Assembly: GCA_964546955.1 (NCBI GenBank)
Contig: CAZJLP010000048.1
Span: forward strand, 1-39,280
DNA length: 39,280 nucleotides
Source of the DNA: CAZJLP01 sp964546955
GTDB lineage: Bacteria; Verrucomicrobiota; Verrucomicrobiia; Opitutales; Opitutaceae
Direction: 5' to 3'
The position numbers and the translations under genes are program-made. The notes under the pieces were generated by a model that had not been told where the DNA came from, did not search any database, and was given only the letters and a program-made list of their open reading frames with translations. Below, piece by piece: positions 1 through 8,984 of this stretch. Every line of letters begins with the position of its first letter. Position 1 is the stretch's first letter.

Positions 1-2463
1 CCCGTGCTGGCGCGATCGGCCAAGGACCGCATCATTTTCTGGAACGTGGGAACGGAAAAGCTCTACGGCTTCACGAAAGAGGAGGCCCTCGGCCAGACCA
101 GTCACCTGCTGCTGGGAGCCAGCTATCCGGAGCCGCTGGAAAAAATTCAGGCGCGCCTGCTGCGCCAGGGTCACTGGGAGGGGGAGGTGGCCCACCGTCG
201 GAAAAATGGAGAAACGGTCTGGGTATACAGCCAGTGGGTCGTACATCAGGACGAGCAGCAAAAAGTTCGCGCGGTCCTCGAGGTCAACGCCGATATCACC
301 GGCCGAAAACTGGCGGAAAAAGCGCTGCTCGAAAGCGAAAAACTGAATCGCAGCATTCTCGAGAGCAGTCCCGATTGCATCAAACTGCTCGATGCGGAAG
401 CCCGCCTCGTTTTTATCAGCCCCCGCGGGCAGCAATTGATGGAGATAGCCAATCCCGATGCCGTCTTGGGAGCGTACTGGCCCAGCCTCTGGGAGGGCGA
501 AGGCCGCACGGCGGCCGAACAGGCGTATCGCGAAGCCTCGACCGGCCGCACCGCGCGCTTCCAGGCCTTCCGCCGCACCGTCAAAGGCACGCCAAAATGG
601 TGGGATGTCCTAGTCCAGCCCATCCCCGGTCCGAATCGACGTCCGGAGCGCTTGCTCGCCGCCTCGCGCGACATCACCGACTATAAAATGGCGGAGACGC
701 AGCGGGCGCAGCAGACGCGCCTCACCGCGCTGCGCGCCGACATCGCCCTCGCCCTCGCGCGCGGCGGCGACGTGGAAGTAATCCTCAAGGAAGTGGCCCG
801 GCTGATCGTGCGCCACCTCGACGCAGCCATCGCCCGCATTTGGATCGCGCCGGACGACGGCGGCCCGCTCCATCTGGTGGCCAACGCCGGACCGCAGGCG
901 CACCTAGAACATGCGCCAACGGCGCTTGAAGACCGAATCGCCCGAATTCTGAGCGAGAAGAAGCCGTATTTTACGAGCGACATGGCCCGCGATTTTACGG
1001 CTGAGGAGAACGATTGGGCCCATGGCGAGGGCATTGTGTCGTTCGCCGGCCACCCGCTCTGGATGGAGGATCGGCCCGTGGGCGTGATCGCCCTTTTCAC
1101 CCACTACAAGCTGGACCCCAAGGCGACCGAAGAGTTGGGGCTGTCGTCTGACGCCATCTCGCAATACATCGAGCGCAAACGCGCGGAACGGGACCGCGCC
1201 ATCCTGAACCATCAGGCCATGGAAGCCCGCAAGGAAGTCGCTATCCTCAACGAGATCGGACACAAGCTCGCGGCGGAGCTGGACCAACAAAAGTTGGCCC
1301 AGGCAGTGACCAACGCGGCGACCCAGCTGACCAAAGCGGAGTTTGGCACGTTCTTTTACAACGTCGTGGATGAAAAAGGAGAGAGCTACAGTCTCTATAC
1401 CAAAGCCGGATCGACCCAGGAGTCCTTCTCGGAATTTCCCATCCCGCAATCGGCCGACATTTTTCACCCCACCTTCACGGGAAAGACGATTTTGCGCTCC
1501 GACGACATCACCAAGGATCCACGGTACGACGCGAGCGCGCTGCACTACGTGATGCCAGCGGGCCAAACCGAGGTTCGGAGCTATCTGGCCGTGCCGGTGG
1601 TCTCCCGGTCGGGAGAGACCATTGGCGGCCTCTTTTTCGGCCATTCCCGGACCGGCGTATTCACGGATCGCGAAGAACGGCTGGCGGTCGGCCTCGCGGC
1701 GCAGGCGGCGGTCGCCATGGACAACGCCCGCCTTTTCGGTCAGCTCGAACGCAAGGTCAACGAGCGTACGGCCCGCCTGCAGGAGACCATCTCTGAACTC
1801 CAGGCCTTCTCGTACACGGTCTCGCACGACTTGCGCGCGCCGCTGCGCGCGATGCAGAGTTACGCCCAGGTGCTGCAGGAGGAATGCGCCCCGCATCTGG
1901 ACGAGCAAGGCAGGAGCTATCTCACCCGGATCGAACAGGCCGGCATGCGCCTGGACCGGCTGATCCAGGATGTGCTCACCTACGGTCGAATTTCGCGCAA
2001 CGAGATCGCCCGCCACCCCCTCGACCTAGAGCGCCTCATCCACGAAATCATCGAGCAGTACCCTGCGCTGCAGCCGCCGAAGGCGACGATCGAAATCGAA
2101 GGAACCATTCCAACGGTGTTGGCGGAGGAGTCGTCCTCCACCCAATGTTTCTCGAACCTGCTGGGCAACGCGGTGAAATTCGTGCCGCCCGCGCAGCACC
2201 CCGTCGTGCGCATCCGGGCCGAGACGCGCGGAGAAAAGATCCGCGTGTGGGTTCAGGATAACGGCATCGGCATCGCGCCGGAGTTTCACGATCGTATTTT
2301 CAAGATGTTCGAACGCGTGGACCATGAATTGAAGTACGATGGCACGGGCATCGGTCTCGCCATCGTGCGCAAGGCGATGGAACGCATGGGAGGCCAGGTC
2401 GGTCTGGAATCCGAACTTGGCCGCGGCAGCAATTTTTGGCTCGAATTCGAGAAAGCCCACTAA
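1..2463 (+). CDS. PAS-PAS-GAF-GAF sensor histidine kinase (5' partial)
   Basis: The reading frame is open from the first base, and the protein enters in the middle of a PAS domain (IIFWNVGTEKLYGF), so the true start lies upstream. Domains in order, numbered from nt 1: PAS about 1-110, a second PAS about 112-230 ending in an RDITDYK motif, GAF about 240-395, a second GAF about 415-580, a coiled linker, HisKA with SHDLRAP (phospho-acceptor H609), then HATPase_c with NLLGNAVKF, DNGIGIAP and GTGIGLAIV. No membrane segment is visible in this part, so it is probably cytoplasmic, unless the missing N-terminus anchors it. The GAF domains lack an obvious chromophore-binding Cys context, so light sensing cannot be claimed. 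The stop codon overlaps the start of the response regulator by 1 nt (TAATG), implying translational coupling. The phosphotransfer role is family knowledge; the signal is unknown. Confidence 0.93.
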   Translation, partial: PVLARSAKDRIIFWNVGTEKLYGFTKEEALGQTSHLLLGASYPEPLEKIQARLLRQGHWEGEVAHRRKNGETVWVYSQWVVHQDEQQKVRAVLEVNADITGRKLAEKALLESEKLNRSILESSPDCIKLLDAEARLVFISPRGQQLMEIANPDAVLGAYWPSLWEGEGRTAAEQAYREASTGRTARFQAFRRTVKGTPKWWDVLVQPIPGPNRRPERLLAASRDITDYKMAETQRAQQTRLTALRADIALALARGGDVEVILKEVARLIVRHLDAAIARIWIAPDDGGPLHLVANAGPQAHLEHAPTALEDRIARILSEKKPYFTSDMARDFTAEENDWAHGEGIVSFAGHPLWMEDRPVGVIALFTHYKLDPKATEELGLSSDAISQYIERKRAERDRAILNHQAMEARKEVAILNEIGHKLAAELDQQKLAQAVTNAATQLTKAEFGTFFYNVVDEKGESYSLYTKAGSTQESFSEFPIPQSADIFHPTFTGKTILRSDDITKDPRYDASALHYVMPAGQTEVRSYLAVPVVSRSGETIGGLFFGHSRTGVFTDREERLAVGLAAQAAVAMDNARLFGQLERKVNERTARLQETISELQAFSYTVSHDLRAPLRAMQSYAQVLQEECAPHLDEQGRSYLTRIEQAGMRLDRLIQDVLTYGRISRNEIARHPLDLERLIHEIIEQYPALQPPKATIEIEGTIPTVLAEESSSTQCFSNLLGNAVKFVPPAQHPVVRIRAETRGEKIRVWVQDNGIGIAPEFHDRIFKMFERVDHELKYDGTGIGLAIVRKAMERMGGQVGLESELGRGSNFWLEFEKAH

Positions 2464-2912
2464 TGCAAACCGCCCATCCCATCCTGCTGGTCGAGGACAA
2501 TGAAGACGACGTCTTCTTCATGCAGCGCGCGATCAAGGCCTGCGGCATCACTCGCCCGGTCAAGGTGGCCAAACACGGCCAGGCCGCAATCGACTACCTG
2601 GCCGGCGCCGGGGAATTCGGGGACCGCAACGCCCATCCGCTGCCTTTCATCGTTTTTCTCGACCTTAAAATGCCTCAGAAATCAGGTCTTGAAGTGCTAG
2701 AGTGGATACGCCAGCAGCCCGCGCTTAAACCCATCCTGGTGTTGATCCTGACCTCCTCGAGGGAGGACAGCGATGTCCAGAAAGCCTACGGCCTCGGAGT
2801 CAATTCGTTTCTTGTGAAGCCTCCCAACGGCGGGCAGCTGACGGAACTGGTGAAACTGGTGAAATCCTACTGGCTGGACAATCCGCAACTGGCCAGTCCC
2901 CGGCCGAACTGA
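2463..2912 (+). CDS. Single-domain response regulator (Rcp1-like)
   Basis: This 149-residue protein is a receiver domain only. It has the acidic pocket E11/D12, phospho-acceptor D67 in FLDLKMP, T97 in LILTSS and K119 in FLVKPP. There is no output domain. The insertion between beta-2 and the Asp strand and the extended alpha-4 region match the Rcp1-type regulators that accompany phytochrome-like and PAS/GAF kinases. The ATG at 2463 shares its A with the kinase stop codon, which fixes the start; an in-frame ATG 27 nt upstream lies inside the kinase. It probably receives phosphate from the upstream kinase and signals by protein-protein contact or as a phosphate shuttle. The partner is inferred from gene order. 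Confidence 0.93.
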   Translation: MQTAHPILLVEDNEDDVFFMQRAIKACGITRPVKVAKHGQAAIDYLAGAGEFGDRNAHPLPFIVFLDLKMPQKSGLEVLEWIRQQPALKPILVLILTSSREDSDVQKAYGLGVNSFLVKPPNGGQLTELVKLVKSYWLDNPQLASPRPN

Positions 2913-3112
2913 GGCCGCACGGTCGAGCCTGCGGTCGGCGAATGCAGCGCCTCTCCTTCCGGTCGACGAGGCGGGAGCTCCGGCTTTATCGGGACACCTG
3001 GGCGCTGCAAAGCACCCTCTCGCGGGTGGTGACACAAAGCACCCTTGGCGCGACCGCCTCCATCGAGTAAACTGAGTCGTCAATCGCTGGCTACCCCCTC
3101 GCTCTTACCCCT

Positions 3113-3820
3113 ATGAAGACTACCTCGCGCACGTTCGTCGCGGCTGCTTTGCTTGCGGCCGCTTTTTCACCTCTGCCCGCATCCGTCACGTTCCAGAACA
3201 GCGGAACGACCTCCGGCTGGAGCCGCGTCTACACACAGCAGATAGGACGCGTTTACACCACGAGCAACCCCTCCTTCAAAGGTTCCTGCATCGCCTTCGA
3301 ACAAACGTGGAACAACGTTCAAACGGGATACCACTCCGAAGCAATCAAAGCCAATGCGCAGTCCGAAGGTCAGGACCGCTACTACGGGAAGGTCATCCGC
3401 ATCAATTCGGACTGGGTCTGGGAAGACGACAATCACACGTTCTCCCAGTGGTCCCCGGAAGATCCGGAAGGGCCCTGGTGCTTGCAATTCATTCAAGGAC
3501 AGAGTCTGCGCATTCAGAACAAAGCCAGTGGGGGCATCGCCAATCTCGGCAATATCTCCCGCGGCGTTTGGACTCGCATCGTCGTCCGCTGGCGCCTGAG
3601 TTCGAGCGGAATCCAGGAGGTCTGGGTCAATGGCGCAAAAAAACTCAGCGCGAGCGGAAACATCCAAGTTCCCGGCACCACGGTGCGCTGGTCCAATGGA
3701 ATCTACTGCACGGGCTGGCGCGACAGCACGCCCCCATCGAACATGCGCAAGCGGACCATTTATCAAGACAACTTCCGGATCGCCACGACTTACGCCGAGG
3801 CGAACCCCGACAGCTGGTAA
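3113..3820 (+). CDS. Secreted polysaccharide-lyase-like protein (PF14099/PL20-type jelly roll)
   Basis: 235 residues. A signal peptide (MKTTSRTF, then an Ala/Leu core ending near PLPAS) is followed by one beta-rich domain. Segments such as GYHSEAIKA, a Trp/Asp-rich stretch (DWVWEDDNHTFSQW), GVWTRIVVRWRLSSSGIQEVWVNG and a final IYQDNFRIA strand are the layout of the heparin-lyase-I/glucuronan-lyase jelly roll, in which the C-terminal strands close the sandwich. The size fits a single-domain enzyme. Lyase activity and substrate are inferred; a non-catalytic LamG-like glycan-binding domain is the main alternative. The gene is monocistronic: 200 nt separate it from the regulator upstream and a strong terminator follows. 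No Shine-Dalgarno sequence is present; the ATG follows a pyrimidine-rich leader (CTCTTACCCCT). Confidence 0.6.
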   Translation: MKTTSRTFVAAALLAAAFSPLPASVTFQNSGTTSGWSRVYTQQIGRVYTTSNPSFKGSCIAFEQTWNNVQTGYHSEAIKANAQSEGQDRYYGKVIRINSDWVWEDDNHTFSQWSPEDPEGPWCLQFIQGQSLRIQNKASGGIANLGNISRGVWTRIVVRWRLSSSGIQEVWVNGAKKLSASGNIQVPGTTVRWSNGIYCTGWRDSTPPSNMRKRTIYQDNFRIATTYAEANPDSW

Positions 3821-3844
3821 GCGGGCGAAGCAGCCAGCCCCCTC

Positions 3845-3871
3845 ACCCGCTTCTTCGAAGCGGGTTTTTTT
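3845..3871 (+). terminator. Intrinsic terminator after the lyase-like gene
   Basis: A perfect 9-bp stem (ACCCGCTTC at 3845-3853, GAAGCGGGT at 3857-3865) with a TTC loop runs directly into seven T residues (3865-3871). It lies 25 nt after the stop codon. This is the clearest rho-independent terminator in the window. Confidence 0.92.
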
Positions 3872-3980
3872 GCAGTTGAGGGTCGAGACCTGATGGCTCG
3901 ATCAAAAAAAAATCGGCGGTCTCCGTCGACCATCTGTTCGATTGCCGCCGAGACCTGCGCCTGCTTCTCTGCGGTCTTCC

Positions 3981-6900
3981 ATGATGCCCAGCCCCTTTCG
4001 GGTTTGTTTCTCATCGCAGCCGCGGCTGCGCAGGTGGATTGTCGCATTGGCGACTGTTGTTGCAACGGCCGTAGTCCTCAGAGGCGACGCCACCGAACGT
4101 CGTTACCTATCCGGCAAGGGTCCCAAGGACGCCGTCACTTGGGAATTCACCGTCACGGGAGGACGGCGGGCCGGTGAAAAAACGACGCTTCCGGTGCCTT
4201 CGCAGTGGGAACTGCATGGCTTCGGCACCTATAATTACGGCCAGGAGCGGACCAAAGCGGACGAACATGGCCTTTACCGGCTGCGTTTTCATGTGCCGGC
4301 GGAATGGAAAGGACGACGCGTCCGGCTCGTCTTCGACGGGGTCATGACCGATGCCACGGTGAAGGTCAACGGACGCCAGGCCGGCCCCCTGCACCACGGC
4401 GGCTTTTATCGCTTTCGGCACGACATCACGTCCCTGATCAAATTCGGTGCGAGGGCGGAAAACGAGAACCTTCTGGAAGTCGACGTCGCCAAAGCCTCCT
4501 CCGACCCTGAGACCGACCGGGCCGAGCGAGGCGGAGATTATTGGACCTTTGGCGGAATTTATCGCCCGGTTTGGCTCGAGTGCGTGCCCGCCCACCACAT
4601 CGAACACATCGCGATCGATGCGCGAGCGGACGGCACGTTTATCGCCGACGTGACTCTCGGCGACGCGCCCGCTTCTTCCCGCCCGGATGCCCATACCTTA
4701 GTGACCGAACGGATTCGTGCACAGATTCTCGATGCCAGGGGAAACGCGGTCGGAGCCCCAGTGGACCAAGAACTCCCCGCGGGCGGCACCGGCCGCATTC
4801 GGATCAGCACGAAGGTCGACCGGCCGTTGCTCTGGACGGCGGAGACCCCTCACCTCTACACGGTAATCCTTTATCGCCTACAAGGCATGGAGCGGGTTCA
4901 CACCGTGACCCAGCGTTTCGGCTTTCGCACGTTCGAGGTGCGGCAGGGGCAGGGCCTGTTTCTCAACGGGCGGCGCATCCTGCTGAAAGGAATCAATCGC
5001 CACAGTTTTCGTCCCGCGACGGGCCGCGCCCTGACGGCGGAAAACAACTATGCCGATGTCCGCCTGATCCGGGAGATGAACATGAATGCCGTCCGCACGG
5101 CGCACTATCCTCCGGATGAGAGTTTCCTCGAGGCCTGCGATGAAATGGGCCTCTACGTCATCGATGAACTCAGCGGCTGGCAGCGCGCCCACGGGACGGC
5201 CATCGGGCGCCAGTTGGTCCGCGAGATGGTCGAGCGAGATGTCAACCACCCGAGCATCCTCTTTTGGACGAATGGAAACGAAGGAGGCTGGAACCGGGAC
5301 TTGGACAGCGAATTTTCACTCCACGATCCGCAGAACCGCGTGGTTCTGCACCCGTGGGATCCCTTCAACGGGGTCGATACCAAACACTATCCCGCGTTTG
5401 ACGACCTGCTCAAACGGTTGCGCGGGCGGAATGTCGTTCTCCCCACCGAGTTTGTCCACGCCCTGTACGACGGCGGTGGGGGCGCGCAGTTCGAGGATAC
5501 GTGGAACGCGATCGCGGCATCTCCGGTCGGCGGTGGCGGTTTCATCTGGGTGCTCTCCGACGAAGGGGTTGTGCGATCCGATCAAAACGGTCGTATTGAC
5601 GTGTTCGGTACGTACGGACCGGACGGCCTCGTCGGGCCCAATCACGAAAAAGAAGGGAGCTTCTACACCGTCCGCGATATCTGGTCGCCCGTGCAGATCG
5701 ATCGGCCGAGCCTCGACAACGCTTTCGACGGGCAGCTGACCGTGCACAATCGCTATGACTTCACGTCGCTCGCGGACTGTCGTTTTCGCTGGAAACTGAT
5801 CCGCTTCCCCTCACCGACTCTTTCGTCCGCCGCCGCGGTCAACGTGCGCGTTTCCGCGAGAGATCAGAACCGCGCCAGTTCGCGGGAGGAGTTGCTCGTG
5901 CAAGGCGAAGCTTCCTCGCTCGCCCTGGCGCCTCAGGCGACGGGCAAATTGAAACTGAACCTTCCCCCCGACTGGCGCCGAGCCGACGCCCTGGTCCTCA
6001 CCGCCCTCGATTCCGGTCAGCGGGAACTATGGACGTGGGTCTGGTCCACCGCGGATTTTGTTGGTCGCGCAAAAACCGTCGAAACGCCGATCGCGGGACC
6101 GGCGGTCGAGCTCCAGACTAGCCCAGGCGAAATCATCCTGCGAGCGGGCGATGTCAGCGCCTCTTTCGATTCAACCACCGGAATGTTGAGCGCGTTTTCC
6201 ACTTTAAAGCGGCGGTCGACCCTCACCCAAGGCCCCCGCGTCGTTTTCGCCCGGCCTCCCTCCACCGCGGAACCCGCCTGGCGCGCCGCCGCGCCTTCGG
6301 CGACGAATCCCGGGACCTACACCCTGGCGAAGTCCGAGCCGGCCAATACGATCGAAGTGGAATTCGCCGACAGCCGCGAAAAGGCTTACAGTCGGTTCAC
6401 GCTCGAAGTCACGCGCGACGGAGGCCGGTGGACGACGTTGTTCGATGGAGCCCGACGGCCGAACGACGGCTTGCGCTACGAGTTTCCGCCGCAAATGGTC
6501 GCCGCCGCCCGGGTTTCCCGAGCCGAGCACTCCGATGGGAGTCCGGCCTCCATCAAGTCACTTAGAATTGGGTACAGCGAAGCGCGGTTTCCCGAGAAAA
6601 CAAAAGAAGCGCTCGACCTGAAATCGGGGCGCTCGGCGGAGGGAAACGCTGCCTGGTTGGAAGGCGAAGGAACGGGCAGCCTGCAGCGGTTAAAATGGAG
6701 CCTGAACCAAGACGGAGCCCTGCGGCTTTCACTCCGCTATCGTCTGCAGGGGGACTATGCGTACCACGGCGTGACATTCGACGCTGCTTGGGAGAAAGAC
6801 TGCACGTTGCGTTGGCTGGGCGACGGCCCTTACCGCGTGTGGCAAAATCGGCGCCGGGGAACATGGCTTGGCGTGCACGAAAAACACGTTCATCGTGTGA

Positions 6901-7214
6901 CGCCCGGGGAGTCTTGGAACTATCCGGAATTTGAGGGCTACCATGCGGGACTCCGCTGGGCGGATCTCCAAACGGGCGGCGGTCGGCTTGCGATTCAAAA
7001 CGCAGGGGAGGACCTCTATCTTCGCATCGGCACCCCCCTGATCAGCCATCAGCACACCACCGTTGATTTTCCGCCTGGCGACCTCTCCTTCCTCCACGCC
7101 ATCCCTCCGATCGGGACGAAATTCAAAGCGCCGGAACAGGCCGTCCCCTCCAGTCGCTGGTCTCAGGCACAGGGAGACTACGAGATGGATTTGGTATTTC
7201 GCCTCGGGGACTGA
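3981..7214 (+). CDS. Secreted GH2 beta-galactosidase/glycosidase with LacZ-like C-terminus
   Basis: 1077 residues from the chosen ATG, with an equally good ATG 3 nt later. The N-terminus has an Arg-rich n-region and a hydrophobic core (WIVALATVVATAVVL), so export is likely. GH2 domains follow: jelly-roll sugar binding (about 45-210), Ig-like (about 210-325) and TIM barrel (about 325-600). The acid/base is E434 in FWTNGNEGGW, equivalent to WSLGNESG in LacZ; the nucleophile is E490 in PTEFVHA. The C-terminus resembles the Bgal_small_N beta-sandwich (GDVSASFDSTTGMLSAF, then LRWLGDGPYRVWQNR and FEGYHAGLRWADLQ). It is interrupted by about 100 residues that look like part of an F5/8-C (discoidin) fold. 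Substrate is not readable from sequence; a beta-galactoside is the first guess. The next gene is the GH29 fucosidase, 190 nt downstream on the same strand. Confidence 0.88.
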   Translation: MMPSPFRVCFSSQPRLRRWIVALATVVATAVVLRGDATERRYLSGKGPKDAVTWEFTVTGGRRAGEKTTLPVPSQWELHGFGTYNYGQERTKADEHGLYRLRFHVPAEWKGRRVRLVFDGVMTDATVKVNGRQAGPLHHGGFYRFRHDITSLIKFGARAENENLLEVDVAKASSDPETDRAERGGDYWTFGGIYRPVWLECVPAHHIEHIAIDARADGTFIADVTLGDAPASSRPDAHTLVTERIRAQILDARGNAVGAPVDQELPAGGTGRIRISTKVDRPLLWTAETPHLYTVILYRLQGMERVHTVTQRFGFRTFEVRQGQGLFLNGRRILLKGINRHSFRPATGRALTAENNYADVRLIREMNMNAVRTAHYPPDESFLEACDEMGLYVIDELSGWQRAHGTAIGRQLVREMVERDVNHPSILFWTNGNEGGWNRDLDSEFSLHDPQNRVVLHPWDPFNGVDTKHYPAFDDLLKRLRGRNVVLPTEFVHALYDGGGGAQFEDTWNAIAASPVGGGGFIWVLSDEGVVRSDQNGRIDVFGTYGPDGLVGPNHEKEGSFYTVRDIWSPVQIDRPSLDNAFDGQLTVHNRYDFTSLADCRFRWKLIRFPSPTLSSAAAVNVRVSARDQNRASSREELLVQGEASSLALAPQATGKLKLNLPPDWRRADALVLTALDSGQRELWTWVWSTADFVGRAKTVETPIAGPAVELQTSPGEIILRAGDVSASFDSTTGMLSAFSTLKRRSTLTQGPRVVFARPPSTAEPAWRAAAPSATNPGTYTLAKSEPANTIEVEFADSREKAYSRFTLEVTRDGGRWTTLFDGARRPNDGLRYEFPPQMVAAARVSRAEHSDGSPASIKSLRIGYSEARFPEKTKEALDLKSGRSAEGNAAWLEGEGTGSLQRLKWSLNQDGALRLSLRYRLQGDYAYHGVTFDAAWEKDCTLRWLGDGPYRVWQNRRRGTWLGVHEKHVHRVTPGESWNYPEFEGYHAGLRWADLQTGGGRLAIQNAGEDLYLRIGTPLISHQHTTVDFPPGDLSFLHAIPPIGTKFKAPEQAVPSSRWSQAQGDYEMDLVFRLGD

Positions 7215-7404
7215 CTCGCTCGCGGCGGGCAACCTTTCCGCCGCGATCCGCGGGAGCCGCGGTATCGCGCGGTCGGTCGTCGAGAGGGCAAGCTGCTCCG
7301 GCTGGCAAACTCGAACGATGACCCGACTTGCCGGTGTCGCTGTCACCCAACAAACATCACCGCGCCCCTTTACCTGCCAAGCTCTCATCGCCATCCTTTC
7401 TGCC

Positions 7405-8910
7405 ATGTGCGCCGCTCCCTCTCGTTGCCTGCATTCGTCGTGCGTCGCCGCCGCGATCGGTCTGCTGTCCCTGCAACCGTGTCTCGGCCAGGCTCCGGCT
7501 TCGGCCGTGAAAGCCAAGACCGATACGGTGCAGCAGGAACACGCCGCGCTGGATATGGGAAAACAGAAGACCAGCGCGGCCTTCCGCAATAAACATCCGG
7601 ACGCGCAATGGTTTCCCGAAGCGGGCCTCGGCCTCTTCATTCACTGGGGAATCTGCACGGTAAAGGGGCTCAATATTTCGTGGTCGATGCGTGAAGGTCT
7701 CAACGGCCGGCCCGCGCAAATCACGCCGAACGAGTACTTCGCTCTCGCGGAGAAATTTAATCCCGAAAACTACAACCCCGACCGCTGGATTAAGGCGGCG
7801 AAGGACGCCGGATTCACGTATGCGGTGCTCACGACGCGCCACCATGAGGGATTCGCACTCTGGCCGAGCAAGTTCGGGGACTACGACACCGACAATCACA
7901 TGGGCGGAAAAGATCTCGTCCGGCCTTTCGTAGAGGCCTGCCGGCGTCATGGGTTAAAAGTGGGGTTCTACTATTCGCCGCCTCATTGGCACTTCGACCG
8001 CAGCTACATGAATTTCCGGATGGGTCGGACCACGCCGACTCTGGACGCCGATCTTAAACCCCGCACGCGAGAGCCTTCATACGACGAACTCGATTCCCAC
8101 CATGCGAGCTACGCCGAGATGATTCGTGGCCAAATGGACGAACTGCTCACGAACTACGGAAAAATCGACGTCCTCTGGTTCGATGGGAGCCCCAAACTGC
8201 AAAAGCCCGGAGAACGACATCCCACCACGAAGGAGCCGATCATGCTTACAGGCGACCAAGTTTATAGCTTGAAGAAGATCCGTGAGTTGCAGCCCGGCGT
8301 ACTGATCAACCCACGGTTCCACGGGCAAGGAGACTTCATCACCTACGAGCGCACGCTGCAGACGAGCAAGGTTGCCACCGAATGGGCCGAGTATTGCAAC
8401 ACGTGGACGCCTTACTGGGGAGACGTGGAAGGCGCTCGCTTCCGCGCTCCCGCCTTCATCATCGGCCAATACGCACTATGCCGATCATTACATATCAACT
8501 ATCTTCCCAGCGTGGGGCCGAAGGCAGATGGAGAAATGGTTCCCGCGGTCTACGAGAATATGAAACTATTCGCGGAGTGGATGGCCAAGAATGCGCAGTC
8601 GGTCAAAGGCACGCAGCCGCTGCCGCAAAATGAAACCGCGTCGGTCCCGGGCACCTCGTCGGGCAAAGACCGTTTCCTCTTCGCAATCCCCTCGTTCTCC
8701 AACAAGGGAAATCCGATGCCGGAGGATCAACTGCCCGCGACCGATGAGGAGTTGACGCTCTCTGGCGTGGAGCCGCCTGTAGCAGTCACTCTTCTCGCCA
8801 CGGGCGAAAAACTCGATCATCGCTTCGAAAACGGCACTGCAAAAATTACTCTCCCTGCTTCAAAACGCACGCCCCTCGTGGATGTCGTACGGGTGGAGTT
8901 GGCGAAGTAG
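7405..8910 (+). CDS. Secreted GH29 alpha-L-fucosidase
   Basis: 501 residues from the ATG at 7405, chosen because it gives a compact signal peptide (Arg/Cys/His n-region, core VAAAIGLLSL, cleavage near CLGQA); an in-frame ATG at 7318 is possible. GH29 signatures are clear: WFPEAGLGLFIHWG (about 69-82), YAVLTTRHHEGFALWPSK, GLKVGFYYSPPHW, and the nucleophile in KIDVLWFDG (D260). Known GH29 enzymes hydrolyse terminal alpha-L-fucose with retention through this Asp. A short beta-sandwich follows the barrel after about residue 400. The gene is co-directional with the upstream GH2 and convergent with the sugar kinase downstream. Together with the GH2 enzymes it suggests trimming of a fucosylated galactose-containing glycan. 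It acts outside the cytoplasm. Confidence 0.93.
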   Translation: MCAAPSRCLHSSCVAAAIGLLSLQPCLGQAPASAVKAKTDTVQQEHAALDMGKQKTSAAFRNKHPDAQWFPEAGLGLFIHWGICTVKGLNISWSMREGLNGRPAQITPNEYFALAEKFNPENYNPDRWIKAAKDAGFTYAVLTTRHHEGFALWPSKFGDYDTDNHMGGKDLVRPFVEACRRHGLKVGFYYSPPHWHFDRSYMNFRMGRTTPTLDADLKPRTREPSYDELDSHHASYAEMIRGQMDELLTNYGKIDVLWFDGSPKLQKPGERHPTTKEPIMLTGDQVYSLKKIRELQPGVLINPRFHGQGDFITYERTLQTSKVATEWAEYCNTWTPYWGDVEGARFRAPAFIIGQYALCRSLHINYLPSVGPKADGEMVPAVYENMKLFAEWMAKNAQSVKGTQPLPQNETASVPGTSSGKDRFLFAIPSFSNKGNPMPEDQLPATDEELTLSGVEPPVAVTLLATGEKLDHRFENGTAKITLPASKRTPLVDVVRVELAK

Positions 8911-8984
8911 CTAGGGGCGGTCCGCTCGGAGATTGGGCCCTACCTTGTCTCGGCGCGGCGAAAATCATCGTTCGCAGTGCACGC

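Noticed and set aside
904..2016. 370-residue open frame opposite the first kinase
   Set aside because: It overlaps the GAF and HisKA coding sequence; similar shadows occur under most genes here because of high GC at the third codon position.
1..2463. Bacteriophytochrome
   Set aside because: No PHY domain or chromophore-binding Cys/His context is visible in the part of the protein present, although the neighbouring regulator is of Rcp1 type.
7063..7404. Upstream start of the GH29 gene inside the GH2 gene
   Set aside because: It would add 114 residues with no domain in front of a good signal peptide, and the first part is out-of-frame GH2 coding sequence.
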